NCBI GenBank assembly: GCA_016722515.1
Contig: JADKJE010000001.1
Location: 620,001 to 684,000 of the forward strand
Length of the DNA stretch: 64,000 nucleotides
Origin: Alphaproteobacteria bacterium
GTDB lineage: Bacteria; Pseudomonadota; Alphaproteobacteria; Rickettsiales; JADKJE01
Direction of reading: 5' to 3'
Shown piece after piece: positions 35,015 to 44,647 of the stretch. How positions within the stretch are numbered: position 1 is the first letter of the stretch; each line of letters starts with the position of its first letter. Under the pieces are notes generated by a model that was given only the letters and a program-made list of their open reading frames with translations, did not search any database and was not told where the DNA came from. The position numbers were made by a program, and so were the translations under genes.

Positions 35015-36125
35015 ATTTTTTCCCCAATTTAAGCGTCTCTACCGGAAACGTAACTCCCCATAATTTCATTGAATCAAGAATTTCCAATGATTTACGGTTA
35101 CCAGGATCGAGCCTGCTTGCGTTATCTCGTGCAAAAGCATGGAGATCTGCAAAACGGTGCATGCCATATAAACATTCCATAAATGCCTTAAAGACTTGTG
35201 GCAAAATAGCTGCAGTAATACCGATACATCCGTGCAACAATGCATAAGCCGCGTTATAATCTTTCTTGTTTAAGAACAGACGTCCCAATGCATATTGAGC
35301 TTGCTTATTTTCAGGATGACGCGACAGATATTCGCTATAATAATGGATACCTTTTTCAAGTATTTCAACTTTACGCTCATCGTCCAAAATACCGCAATGA
35401 TAATAAAGATCAGCATGGTTAGCTAATTTGAAGAGCACGTCATCATTATGTGTTTCTGCATAAATTTTCTCAAGCTCCATTAGTACCTTAAAGAAGGCTT
35501 CTTCAATCCTGGCGATTGCTGTCGCCGCTTGCACACGGATTGAATTGCTATGATCCTTTAAAGCTAACTGTAATGCCTCGGTAAATTCGGGTCTGAAATA
35601 AAGTGTCATCTTAGCAATGGCATTACGCTTTTGCTCTTCACTGCCCAACACCAGCACATCACGGAATGACATGACACCGCGCTTTTCACTAAAATCATCC
35701 CATCCATAAAGCAGGCGTTCGTAGATAACAGCACTTTGTGATGTTCTTTCTTCTGGAAACAAATTCGCAAACCAATCCATAAAATTGGTCGAGGTCCTGG
35801 TATAGTACTTATAGAGAATAAGGGCTAAGAGACAGGTAAAAGCACCATAAGGCCCAACACCGGTAATCATCATTAAGAGGATATAAGAAAAGCGGCGTCC
35901 CTTTTGGATTTTACTGACATACATCGTCCATCCAATCAGAAAGGCAACAACCACCAGATGGCAGGCAATAGCTACTTTAAAATTGATAATGTTTAGAAAC
36001 GCCATCACGAATATACCAATCTCAACAACCGAAACCAGCAATGTCACAAGCAATGTTTCACGATTGGCTAGGTAATTAACTGTTTTTGGCTTTTTCTGAG
36101 GACGCAGGTTTTCAATCTCTTTCAT
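35004..36125 (-). CDS. pelE: Pel exopolysaccharide protein PelE
   Basis: Inner membrane protein of 373 residues. Two hydrophobic hairpins (about 28-70 and 80-108) come first, then a cytoplasmic helical part with a HEAT-like stretch (HSNSIRVQAATAIARIEEA) and TPR-like repeats (QAQYALGRLFLNKKDYNAAY). This layout, and the place between pelD and pelF, match PelE, which forms part of the inner membrane complex with PelD and PelG. Function of the family is structural. One base separates it from the pelD stop. Confidence 0.85.
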   Translation of the reverse strand: MKEIENLRPQKKPKTVNYLANRETLLVTLLVSVVEIGIFVMAFLNIINFKVAIACHLVVVAFLIGWTMYVSKIQKGRRFSYILLMMITGVGPYGAFTCLLALILYKYYTRTSTNFMDWFANLFPEERTSQSAVIYERLLYGWDDFSEKRGVMSFRDVLVLGSEEQKRNAIAKMTLYFRPEFTEALQLALKDHSNSIRVQAATAIARIEEAFFKVLMELEKIYAETHNDDVLFKLANHADLYYHCGILDDERKVEILEKGIHYYSEYLSRHPENKQAQYALGRLFLNKKDYNAAYALLHGCIGITAAILPQVFKAFMECLYGMHRFADLHAFARDNASRLDPGNRKSLEILDSMKLWGVTFPVETLKLGKKYAG

Positions 36126-36126
36126 A

Positions 36127-37608
36127 TCATTCCTCTGCAGTTTTTAATGAATCAGCATCAATGAGATATTCTTTGGTTTTAAAACTGGCTCGTTTTAAAA
36201 GCAGATTATTATCTTTTTCCAAAAGCATTTGCAGCTGTTTGCTTAACTCATGAGCGCCCGTAAGTGGGTATCCACGCATTAATAACATATAACCGGAACC
36301 AACCTGACGACCGTTAAACAGGCTTACACCTGCGGGCATTTTTTCTTCTATCAAGTTGTTGAGTGCTTGCGCCAGGGCTATCCGTTCTTGCTTATTAAAC
36401 TCACGATGGTTAGCCAAGCGTAATTTTACATAGCAGCTTTTGATTTTGGTCAGTTCAGCAAACTTCATTAACCCCTCTAATTCATATTGGAAAAGTCGGA
36501 AGGCCGATACTGAGTTTTCAAGGTTAACCATGCCATTATCACGCGCTTTTTGAAATTCACCTGCATTTTCATACGCAAGTCCAATCCAATCTACCAGGAT
36601 ACGGAAACTTTCAACGTTACTGAGAGTCAATTCCATAAAATCGAGTTCTTCAATTTTAAGTAAACCAAAAATCTCTCCGGTTGAAGGCACTACCAATGGA
36701 GCCGCTAAGACACCTTGATTTTTTAAAACAGTCGCGTCTTCTTGGTTAATCACGCAGATTACGCGTTTGTTTTTAGTGATATATTTATATAATTCAGTAT
36801 CTCGATTGATACGTCTTTCGTAATGCTCTTCTTCGCCCCACCCTACACTGGTAGAAGCCTGGAATCCGTCTTCACCGTACGTATAGATCGAAAATTTGGC
36901 CGGGTTCATGGAAGCAACGACTACTTGTTCAACTCCCATCAAAATACGACTCTGGTTAAGTCCCTCTATATCTTTAATGGCATCATAGGCTCGGACTGTA
37001 CTGCGCATCTGGCTAGCAATACGTGATTCTAACATCTCTTTGATTTCTTTCAGGCTGTTATATGCCGTACTAATCGTATCTTCCCTTTTTTCAACCAAAC
37101 TAACTTGATGCTCGGCTTCACGTTTAGCATTAATGTGGCGCTGGCTGATTTGCCCCAGGATAATTGCACCTGTAAACCAAATAAAAGGCCAAAAGATAAT
37201 ATGATAGATATGATCATAAATTGTTTGGGATAAATCCTGTTCTGGTATATTACCCACAAGAAGGAATAAGCTCGATAATAAGGCGCACATCAAACCTTCC
37301 GCTACACCATATTGAACGGTTATCAATAACACGATTAATGAAAAAGGCTGAGGGCTAAAATCAGCAAAACGATTACCCGAGCAAAAAACAACATCAACAA
37401 TAAGAGCTAAGATAAGGAATATCAACGTTTCTGCGATAGCACTTTTACGAATCCCAAGCACAAAACGTGAAGAAGTCATCCCAACTCCAGGAACATAGCG
37501 ACCAGTCCAAAAAGGAAATAACTTTTGCCATAAAGAACGTCCGGCTTTGCTTGCCGGTTTTTCTTTTATTTCTGGTAAATGAAAGAGTCTGCCTATTTCT
37601 TTTGTCAT
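36127..37608 (-). CDS. pelD: Pel exopolysaccharide regulator PelD (GAF plus degenerate GGDEF)
   Basis: Protein of 493 residues with four predicted membrane helices (about 55-165), a coiled segment, a GAF domain (about 205-350) and a degenerate GGDEF domain (about 370-480). In Pseudomonas PelD the latter binds c-di-GMP through an RxxD inhibitory site and switches on Pel synthesis. Here the segment where GGDEF would lie reads GRQVGSGYMLLM (about 430-442), and the preceding residues GVSL do not show RxxD. The c-di-GMP response may be lost or may use other residues. AAAGGGGATC precedes the ATG. First of the strictly pel-like membrane genes. Confidence 0.88.
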   Translation of the reverse strand: MTKEIGRLFHLPEIKEKPASKAGRSLWQKLFPFWTGRYVPGVGMTSSRFVLGIRKSAIAETLIFLILALIVDVVFCSGNRFADFSPQPFSLIVLLITVQYGVAEGLMCALLSSLFLLVGNIPEQDLSQTIYDHIYHIIFWPFIWFTGAIILGQISQRHINAKREAEHQVSLVEKREDTISTAYNSLKEIKEMLESRIASQMRSTVRAYDAIKDIEGLNQSRILMGVEQVVVASMNPAKFSIYTYGEDGFQASTSVGWGEEEHYERRINRDTELYKYITKNKRVICVINQEDATVLKNQGVLAAPLVVPSTGEIFGLLKIEELDFMELTLSNVESFRILVDWIGLAYENAGEFQKARDNGMVNLENSVSAFRLFQYELEGLMKFAELTKIKSCYVKLRLANHREFNKQERIALAQALNNLIEEKMPAGVSLFNGRQVGSGYMLLMRGYPLTGAHELSKQLQMLLEKDNNLLLKRASFKTKEYLIDADSLKTAEE

Positions 37609-37645
37609 TTTTGATCCCCTTTATTCCTCTTTTTAAACGCTTAAC

Positions 37646-39409
37646 TTATTCAACACACAATAAACTGGTATCCGAATGGCAGGCAGGATTATTAGCCTTA
37701 ACCATGGATGAATCACCAAAACGAAATCCCGTTTTCTGCTCTTCAACCTGATAAGTACCTTTTTTCATTGCCGCTACGTTTCGCTGCCTATCAATTTCTG
37801 CCTGGGGTTTGGCACTTGGTGTATCAAATAAAATTTTGAAACTTATCCCAATGCGATCCACTTTTTCTTTTGCCGCATCTGTGCCCATATGGCGTGATGC
37901 TTCTAAAGCCAATTCAGTATTACGTGTTGGCTTATAGGCAATACGGCCACCAAAGGTTGGCGCACCTGTTTGGTAACGGTCGACACTATAACCAATAAAA
38001 CCTTCCACATCCCATTTCTGGTTAATCTGTTTGCCCACATTGATATCGACCGTATGTGTTTCACGCGCAAAAACCGATAATGGATAATAAGGTACTAATC
38101 CTGCATCAAGACGTCTTTCGCGGCTAAATGGATATTCACCATCAAAAATATAGCCCACACTCATTCTTCCACCTTTACCCAAAACTTGAACCACTTTGCT
38201 GTAAGGCGGCAATTGATAACGCAATGATCCATCAACCGATAACGAGGTTGCCACATTACTATCGCCCGCAATGCCATAACGATTTAAACCTGTGGCTAAA
38301 TATCCAGTCAATTGAGGAGTAAAATGTTGCGTACGGCTAATCATCACATTGTCTTTGGTTCCACGTTGCGTAACCGCCTCAAGGAAATCCCAAGTAGGAC
38401 GATGATAATCAGCACTCAGGGTCGTTTCGCCTCGTATATCCTTAAACGTGTATTGTGCACCTCCGCCAACAATACCGCCACTGCCTGTATAAAGAGAAGC
38501 TTTACCCGTTTGTTGAGGGGTAAATTCATGCAGCAAATAAAGATCGTTGCGATAAACATTGGCACTTCTTTCCTGCAAAGCACCTGTTAACGCATTTCGA
38601 ATAGGCGCTCCAGTAAATCCATTTCGTTCAACCAACAATCCCATCGCCGTTGTTGGATTAATTTGTGCCTGGCCATGCATCCATTGCACCCTTTCGGTGG
38701 CAACCTTGCCTTCGCTTTCTACATAGATCCCGCCATCGACAACGGAACGTTTATCAAGCAATGTTGAATTTCTGACATCGGTAATATATTCATTTTGTGG
38801 CTGTAACTGGTGGGCATAATCCAAATAGGTAAGCGCCTGCTGCCAATCACCCAGTTTTTGAGCATTATCGGCTTTAGCGATTAACACATCGGTATTATTC
38901 GGATATTGATAATTAAGGTTATTCAATTGGGCTTGTGATTCTTTATAATTTCCTTGTAGCGATAAAAGCCGTGCTTTGGCAATGCCCAAATTAACCTGCC
39001 CAGTATTGGCCGCATTATTGCGGATAACCGCTTGTTTTGCATTACGGGAAACTACTCTTTGTGTGTGAAGTACCAGTTTATTTCCTTGTTGGATAATAGA
39101 TGCTTTCACTCCTTTTTCTGTTGTGATTAGCAGCGTATCATCCCCTGGCTGGAAAAGGACAATTCCCATTTGCGTCAAGCGTTCCTGGCTCACCACCGGC
39201 AATGAAACCGGCGCAGAAAAATGGACCATCAAATCTTGTCCTCTATTGACCGAGGAAATCGCAACTTTTTGTGACATCATCATGGTAAGCGAAGAGGTAT
39301 TTTCACCTTGAAAATACCTAACCTCTTGAGCAGATGCCGCGGTCGTTAATGGTGCTAACGCTACACCCATCGATAACAACATAAGTAAACGTTTGCTGTT
39401 GTTTCTCAT
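37646..39409 (-). CDS. Outer membrane TPR/beta-barrel protein, PelB C-terminal-like
   Basis: Start at ATG 39409 (AAAGGG 9 bp upstream, just past the previous stop). A signal peptide (cleavage near ASA-QE, about residue 28) leads to a beta-rich domain, two or three TPRs (about 145-225) and a long C-terminal part rich in alternating hydrophobic/polar strands with many Tyr and aromatic residues (about 240-540), consistent with an outer membrane barrel. This resembles the C-terminal half of PelB, the Pel export porin. The 50-residue tail after the barrel contains a Cys pair. The neighbouring 909-residue TPR protein would supply the PelB N-terminal half. Family call is from layout and context. Confidence 0.7.
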   Translation of the reverse strand: MRNNSKRLLMLLSMGVALAPLTTAASAQEVRYFQGENTSSLTMMMSQKVAISSVNRGQDLMVHFSAPVSLPVVSQERLTQMGIVLFQPGDDTLLITTEKGVKASIIQQGNKLVLHTQRVVSRNAKQAVIRNNAANTGQVNLGIAKARLLSLQGNYKESQAQLNNLNYQYPNNTDVLIAKADNAQKLGDWQQALTYLDYAHQLQPQNEYITDVRNSTLLDKRSVVDGGIYVESEGKVATERVQWMHGQAQINPTTAMGLLVERNGFTGAPIRNALTGALQERSANVYRNDLYLLHEFTPQQTGKASLYTGSGGIVGGGAQYTFKDIRGETTLSADYHRPTWDFLEAVTQRGTKDNVMISRTQHFTPQLTGYLATGLNRYGIAGDSNVATSLSVDGSLRYQLPPYSKVVQVLGKGGRMSVGYIFDGEYPFSRERRLDAGLVPYYPLSVFARETHTVDINVGKQINQKWDVEGFIGYSVDRYQTGAPTFGGRIAYKPTRNTELALEASRHMGTDAAKEKVDRIGISFKILFDTPSAKPQAEIDRQRNVAAMKKGTYQVEEQKTGFRFGDSSMVKANNPACHSDTSLLCVE

Positions 39410-39410
39410 A

Positions 39411-42140
39411 TTAGAAGCCCTTTCTACTGAATAACACGTGTTCTGCTTCCTTATAGCGGCCAGCATTCATCAATAAGTTTGCAAAATCCGCTCGCATTTG
39501 TGGCGTTGCCTGTGGCCTGCTCAACAGATCATTATAAAGACGTATAGCGTCTGCTTCTTGACCGGTTTTAAATAATAATTGCCCTTTGATTGACAATGTT
39601 TCTACGTTTGGATGCGCTAAGCTATTAATAGTATCAAGCGCTGCATGATAATGCTGTTGTGCTTGAGATGTTTTGAAATCTCTATCCAACAAATCACCAT
39701 AATAGAAATGCGTCAAATGGTCTGCCTGGGTTGCTTTTTGGAAATATTCACCAAAGTAACGATTAGCCGCAGTATAACCTCCACGGTAATAATTCAACAA
39801 CGCAAGCTCTTTGAGTGCTTCATAATTCTGTGGTGCAACAGCGAGTAGTTTATTATAACCCAATTCCGCAACATCACCCAAATCAGCGCCTTGAGCTATT
39901 TGTGATAATCGTGCTAAGCGTTTAATATCACGTTCCTGCCCTATTTCTTTAACCAATAACGGTCTAAGTGCACTATATTGTTTTTTCTCGGCAAGCACTT
40001 CCAGATAAAGGTCACGAATCTCCCGTGATTGATTCCAATACCCAGTTTGGTTAACAGCCTCAATAATATAATCACGTTGTCCAGCCTCAACCAATCGTTT
40101 GTACCATATTGATTTTTCTTTAGGATCGGCCGAAGCTGTTCTTTCTCTTAACCACTCCAGGCGATCAGGTTTTGGTTTACCTTTCCACAGATAGAGCAAT
40201 TGAGCAACATCAGAACTTTCCGGTTTCGCGTTCTTAGCTAGTTCAAAGAAAATAGCTTCCGCTTCATCATTCCATCCGTGTTCATAAAGCGCATAAGCCA
40301 CTTCACGTTTGCCCGCTTCATGCGTGCCTGGTTTGGTGAGTTTAGCCAACAGATAATGGTGCAACTCTTCACGAATCTCCGATTTACGTGGCTCTTGGGC
40401 CGTTTTAGATAAACGCTCAAGTACTGTTAAATAACCATCCAGCACATATTGGCTTTGATCTTTTTGCACCAATTCCTGGTAAATAACCAAGGCTTCTTCA
40501 TTGCGGTTATTAAGCAGCAACGCATCCGCAACAAAGCGACGATACTGGAAGGTTTGTGCATGATCATACAAGGCATTGGCAACATAAAGCGCGATCTCTT
40601 TGCGTTGGTATTCCAAGGATTTTCCAAAAATATCCACAAGTACCAAATTTTGCGGTTTTGCTTGCTTTGCCCATTCGACCACTTCTTTTTCATGTCCAAC
40701 AGCTGTTGCCATCAAAGCCCAGATATGTTCTATTTCTCTTTGATAAATGCCAGGCTTGTTCTGTTTCAAATTATTAAAATAAGCAAAGCCATCTTCTGGA
40801 CGCTTTACGTCAAAATAAAGTTCAGCAATATTGAACATTTGCTCTTTATTGATAGAACCTTGTGTGCGTGTAAAGCCGTTTAAACCTGCGGTGACTAATT
40901 CTTTCTGGCCTGCAGCATACGCAATTTTGGTTAACTTAATCCGTTCCAATTCATTGAGATCATCACTTTTAAGCATGCGGTCACAGGCAGCGACCCCATC
41001 ACGGTCATGCCCTATCAATTTAATGGCGGCATCAAGAGCAGGATAACGCCCCAAGAAAGCTGGATCCAAGCGCGATTTCAGCGTCTGTGCTTGTTGATTT
41101 TGTTGTTGCAGGCTGACTACATACAACACATCAAGAAGTGTCGTAGCGAGTACCTGGTTAAAATCATATTTGTTATCCTGGAGCAATACTCCAATTTCGG
41201 CAGAAGATTTACGATCCGCCAACAAGAACACATAACGGTCTAACACCATTTGCGGCAGAATATGGTTGTCTGCCATATATTTAAGCCGCTCATAGGCCAC
41301 GTCTTTTTGACCATTATCAATCTGTAATTCAATATAGCGGGCAAAGAATGCCATATTGGTGCCACTTTCTTTTTCATAAGGCTTGAGAATTTCCATAGCC
41401 ATATCTGCTCGGCCTTTGTTATAGAGTTTTGAAGCAAATCGAATAGCGCTTTCCACGCTCTTTTTCTTAGACGCAAATTCAGAAGCAATGTTAATCGCTT
41501 TATCCTCTTCTCCTAAATCCATATAACGGGTAATGGCAAATTCAACGGTATCATCCGAAACTTCGTAACTAAATTTGGCAAACATTTTATCAAGCAAAAT
41601 AACGGCTTCTTTGTTCCTTCCTTGCGAAGCATACATATAGGCAAGATTGACAAAGTCCTGTTCGGTTGGCTTATATTTTGCTATTAATTGCTCAAGTGCT
41701 GCAATCTGCTTGTCATACGAACCATAAAAGTTATAAATATTTGCCAATTCCCTCAATACCTTGTCTGAGGGTTGAAGCACATAAAGAGCTTCCAGATTCC
41801 TAAGATAATCACCAGGGCGTTGCGCATATTGGTAATACACGCCAAGCTGTTCAATGGCAGCGACATTATCTGGGTGATCTTTAACAAATTTTTCCATGAG
41901 GTCAATCGCCTCATCCACTTTGCCATATTGCAGATAAAGCTTACTTAATGGCATGACGACTTTAACGGAGTAATCTCCTTCTTCTTTAAGTTTGCTGAAT
42001 TGCTTTAACGCTTTTTCAAACTGCATATCCTGCATGGTCATATAGGCTAATTCATACGGGCGTGGCCGTATTAAATAGCTACCAATAAGACCAACCAGCC
42101 CCAGTGAAAACACCCATACGTAAAACAAACGTCCGACCAC
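39411..42140 (-). CDS. Membrane-anchored TPR scaffold, PelB N-terminal-like
   Basis: Protein of 909 residues. One N-terminal transmembrane helix (about 4-23) anchors a periplasmic solenoid of roughly 20 tetratricopeptide repeats (for example ALKQFSKLKEEGDY, AIEQLGVYYQYAQR, ALKELALLNYYRGGYTAA). Pseudomonas PelB is a single protein with an N-terminal helix, 19 TPRs and a C-terminal barrel; here the TPR part and the barrel part are separate genes in the same order. The start is a GTG at 42140 after GAGGTGA. First gene of the pel locus; purQ ends 195 bp upstream. Confidence 0.75.
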   Translation of the reverse strand: MVGRLFYVWVFSLGLVGLIGSYLIRPRPYELAYMTMQDMQFEKALKQFSKLKEEGDYSVKVVMPLSKLYLQYGKVDEAIDLMEKFVKDHPDNVAAIEQLGVYYQYAQRPGDYLRNLEALYVLQPSDKVLRELANIYNFYGSYDKQIAALEQLIAKYKPTEQDFVNLAYMYASQGRNKEAVILLDKMFAKFSYEVSDDTVEFAITRYMDLGEEDKAINIASEFASKKKSVESAIRFASKLYNKGRADMAMEILKPYEKESGTNMAFFARYIELQIDNGQKDVAYERLKYMADNHILPQMVLDRYVFLLADRKSSAEIGVLLQDNKYDFNQVLATTLLDVLYVVSLQQQNQQAQTLKSRLDPAFLGRYPALDAAIKLIGHDRDGVAACDRMLKSDDLNELERIKLTKIAYAAGQKELVTAGLNGFTRTQGSINKEQMFNIAELYFDVKRPEDGFAYFNNLKQNKPGIYQREIEHIWALMATAVGHEKEVVEWAKQAKPQNLVLVDIFGKSLEYQRKEIALYVANALYDHAQTFQYRRFVADALLLNNRNEEALVIYQELVQKDQSQYVLDGYLTVLERLSKTAQEPRKSEIREELHHYLLAKLTKPGTHEAGKREVAYALYEHGWNDEAEAIFFELAKNAKPESSDVAQLLYLWKGKPKPDRLEWLRERTASADPKEKSIWYKRLVEAGQRDYIIEAVNQTGYWNQSREIRDLYLEVLAEKKQYSALRPLLVKEIGQERDIKRLARLSQIAQGADLGDVAELGYNKLLAVAPQNYEALKELALLNYYRGGYTAANRYFGEYFQKATQADHLTHFYYGDLLDRDFKTSQAQQHYHAALDTINSLAHPNVETLSIKGQLLFKTGQEADAIRLYNDLLSRPQATPQMRADFANLLMNAGRYKEAEHVLFSRKGF

Positions 42141-42279
42141 AGACTCACCTCAAATAAGAATATTTAAGCCATCATGCTAGTCGACAGATGTTAAAAGTTT
42201 GTTAAAAGGACAACTTGAAATTTGAGCTTTATTAACGCTCTTTAAACAGGAAAACGGATCTCTCTTCTTATCCATTATA

Positions 42280-42293
42280 ACGCGCATGCGCGT
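42280..42293. other. 14-bp perfect palindrome upstream of the pel locus
   Basis: ACGCGCATGCGCGT is fully self-complementary and lies 140 bp before the first pel-locus start and 43 bp after the end of purQ on the minus strand. It could be a regulator site for the pel transcript. It has no T-run, so a terminator is unlikely. Confidence 0.35.
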
Positions 42294-42335
42294 ACCTGTA
42301 ATGCAACCATTCAGCGCTCATCTTATCAGAAAATA

Positions 42336-43049
42336 TTAACCAATAATCCGTTCAATAACGCCATCAAAGAGTGCATTCCCATCCACGCCACCGAGGGGCT
42401 GTTCGCTATAACGCTCGGGGTGAGGCATCATACCAAGGACATTACCTTTTGCATTAAAAACGCCGGCAATACTTCCCATTGATCCATTTGGGTTTGTTTC
42501 ATTACCTACAGTGCCGTTAGACGACGCATAACGGAAAGCGATCATATTCTGATCTTCCATTTTTTTAATGACATCGCTATCAGCAACATAACAACCATCG
42601 TGGTGGGCAACCGGCATTGTGACAATCTGGTTAGATTGGTATTGCGATGTAAACGGACTGGACGTCGCCTCAACACGGAGTGACACGTCCTTACAGATAA
42701 ATTTAAGACCTTGGTTACGCACGAGTGCCCCTTCAACCAATCCGGTTTCCGTCAACACTTGAAAACCGTTGCATATTCCTAAAACATAACCGCCACGGTT
42801 AGCATGGCGAACCACTTCACCCATAATAGGTGAACGGGCAGCAATCGCCCCGCAACGCAGATAATCACCATAGGAAAAACCACCTGGCAAAACCACCAGC
42901 TCTACACCTGCAGGCAATGTCTTATCGGCATGCCATACAAACACAGGGGTTTGTCCAAATTTTGCCATGCTGCGTTTTACAGCCAAAAAAACATCCCGGT
43001 CGCAATTAGAACCAGGAAACACAATCACTGCTGCTTTATTCACCGTCAC
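42336..43049 (-). CDS. purQ: Phosphoribosylformylglycinamidine synthase subunit PurQ
   Basis: Glutaminase subunit of FGAM synthase (fourth step of purine synthesis), feeding ammonia to PurL. Class I amidotransferase motifs are complete: GGFSYGDYLRCGAIAA, the nucleophile Cys in VLGICNGFQVL and His/Glu in MMPHPERYSEQ. 237 residues, slightly long through its C-terminus. It follows purS by 33 bp. purL is not in the window. Confidence 0.96.
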   Translation of the reverse strand: MTVNKAAVIVFPGSNCDRDVFLAVKRSMAKFGQTPVFVWHADKTLPAGVELVVLPGGFSYGDYLRCGAIAARSPIMGEVVRHANRGGYVLGICNGFQVLTETGLVEGALVRNQGLKFICKDVSLRVEATSSPFTSQYQSNQIVTMPVAHHDGCYVADSDVIKKMEDQNMIAFRYASSNGTVGNETNPNGSMGSIAGVFNAKGNVLGMMPHPERYSEQPLGGVDGNALFDGVIERIIG

Positions 43050-43082
43050 TGTACATTTTCCTATTACAGGTTTTAAACCAAA

Positions 43083-43340
43083 CTACGCAGCCTCATTAAC
43101 CGCAACCAGATCATAGCTGAAATTCTCAATCACACTGTTCGCCAGCAATTGTTTGCACATCGATTCGACCTGCGCAGATGCTTTGGTGCGATCCGTTTCA
43201 ACAATATCCATCTCAATCAATTTTCCCTGACGGACACCAGCAACCGACTCAAACCCCAAATGTTTGAGTGCACTTTGCGTAGCTTTTCCTTGAGGATCGA
43301 GTACACCATTTTTTAAGGTAATATATATTTTTGCTCTCAT
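43083..43340 (-). CDS. purS: Phosphoribosylformylglycinamidine synthase subunit PurS
   Basis: Small bridging subunit that joins PurQ to the small-type PurL. Its 85 residues show the family pattern: ITLKNGVLDPQGKATQSALKHLGF, VRQGKLIEMDI and a C-terminal ANSVIENFSYDLV. Its presence implies that this genome has the three-part PurSQL enzyme. Located 17 bp after purC. Confidence 0.95.
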   Translation of the reverse strand: MRAKIYITLKNGVLDPQGKATQSALKHLGFESVAGVRQGKLIEMDIVETDRTKASAQVESMCKQLLANSVIENFSYDLVAVNEAA

Positions 43341-43357
43341 CGTTAACTCTCTCCATG

Positions 43358-44122
43358 TTAGATGTTAGTGTTCGCATGCTTTTGTGGAACAGACACACCG
43401 AGACGTTTCGCAACTTCCTGATAGGCCTCTACCACATTGCCCAAATCACGGCGGAAACGATCCTTATCCATCTTTTCCTGTGTATGGACATCCCACAACC
43501 GACAGGTGTCAGGACTTACTTCGTCTGCCAGTATGATCTGTTGCTTACCCGTTTGTGGATCTTTTAAACGCCCAAATTCCAGTTTAAAATCCACAAGCGT
43601 TAAATCGGCTTTTATAAACAAGGTCGATAATAACTGATTTACCTTTAGCGCCAGTCGTTCGATTTCCTTTAATTCTTCGGCGGAACTCCAGCCAAGCGCA
43701 ACAATATGCGACTCCCCAACAACCGGGTCACCGAAAGCATCATTCTTATAACAATATTCCAACAACGTCTGTTTAAGGGGCAGTCCTTCTTCAATACCTA
43801 AACGCTTACACAACGAACCCGCAGCAACGTTACGTATAACCACTTCGATAGGTACGATTTCCACCACTTTGACCAATTGCTCCCGGTCATTCAACCGCTT
43901 TACAAAATGGGTCGGTATCCCACCATCTTGCAAATAATGCATGATATGTTCAGAGATGAAATTATTCAAAATACCCTTGTCTGCCAAAACAGCCTTTTTC
44001 AGATTGTTAAATGCAGTAGCATCATCCTTAAAATATTGCACGACAGTGCCCGCCTCAGGACCTTCATAAAGAATCTTGGCTTTGCCTTCGTAGAGTTTGT
44101 GGATGCCTATATATTCTGACAC
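43358..44122 (-). CDS. purC: SAICAR synthetase
   Basis: Phosphoribosylaminoimidazole-succinocarboxamide synthase: joins CAIR with aspartate using ATP. LYEGKAKILYEG near the N-terminus, FKDDATAFNN, RNVAAGSLCKRLGIEEG and the C-terminal DEVSPDTCRLWD are all family signatures. I start at GTG 44122, because AGGA lies 6 bp upstream and the resulting 254 residues match the normal family length. The longer frame from 44197 adds 25 residues without homology. First gene of purC-purS-purQ, divergent from the DUF1476 gene. Confidence 0.94.
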   Translation of the reverse strand: MSEYIGIHKLYEGKAKILYEGPEAGTVVQYFKDDATAFNNLKKAVLADKGILNNFISEHIMHYLQDGGIPTHFVKRLNDREQLVKVVEIVPIEVVIRNVAAGSLCKRLGIEEGLPLKQTLLEYCYKNDAFGDPVVGESHIVALGWSSAEELKEIERLALKVNQLLSTLFIKADLTLVDFKLEFGRLKDPQTGKQQIILADEVSPDTCRLWDVHTQEKMDKDRFRRDLGNVVEAYQEVAKRLGVSVPQKHANTNI

Positions 44123-44303
44123 ATTTTTTCCTAGCTCATTACTTGCCCACACCATACTGCAAAGGGCTTGTGGATTCAAGTGAAATAAGCAGCACACTTC
44201 TTCATTCCTAATTTGAATGACATTTTTACGACAATATCTTTAATAATCCTTCAATTTTTAATTGATATAACTAAATACATAGACAACAACATTGGGTTTT
44301 ATT

Positions 44304-44627
44304 ATGACTTCACTAGATATAGGAGAAAATTACTTTGAACTACGTTATGTACGCCAAATCGAAAGCGGTGCGCGTGTTAAGAAACTACGGAATCTTAAAT
44401 TCGCTAACTATGTTGCCCAACTGATTGGCCTTAAATCTGTCGATGAGATAGAGTCTTATACCTCCGGTATGATCAATCGACTTTTTGAACATCCGGGAGA
44501 TCAAAGCATGATCGAAGACGCCTTGCATGATTTAAATCATGCTGGCATTCCGATTCATGAAAAAACCTTAACTGTAGAGTTGCAAAATTGCGAAAAAAAG
44601 GCTAGGTCTGAATTGTCCGAATTCTAG
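44304..44627 (+). CDS. DUF1476 family protein (ATP synthase zeta-inhibitor type)
   Basis: Protein of 107 residues. The pattern FELRYVRQIESGARVKKLRNLKFANYVAQLIGL, EHPGDQSMIEDALHDL and a C-terminal helical tail matches DUF1476, known in Paracoccus as the zeta subunit that inhibits F1-ATPase rotation. The divergent arrangement with purC is common in alphaproteobacteria and supports the call. Start at ATG 44304; the frame also opens at a TTG 12 bp earlier. The glycine-rich inhibitory N-terminus here differs from the Paracoccus protein, so inhibition itself is not assured. Confidence 0.8.
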   Translation: MTSLDIGENYFELRYVRQIESGARVKKLRNLKFANYVAQLIGLKSVDEIESYTSGMINRLFEHPGDQSMIEDALHDLNHAGIPIHEKTLTVELQNCEKKARSELSEF

Positions 44628-44647
44628 AACCAGCATTAAGAGCAATT

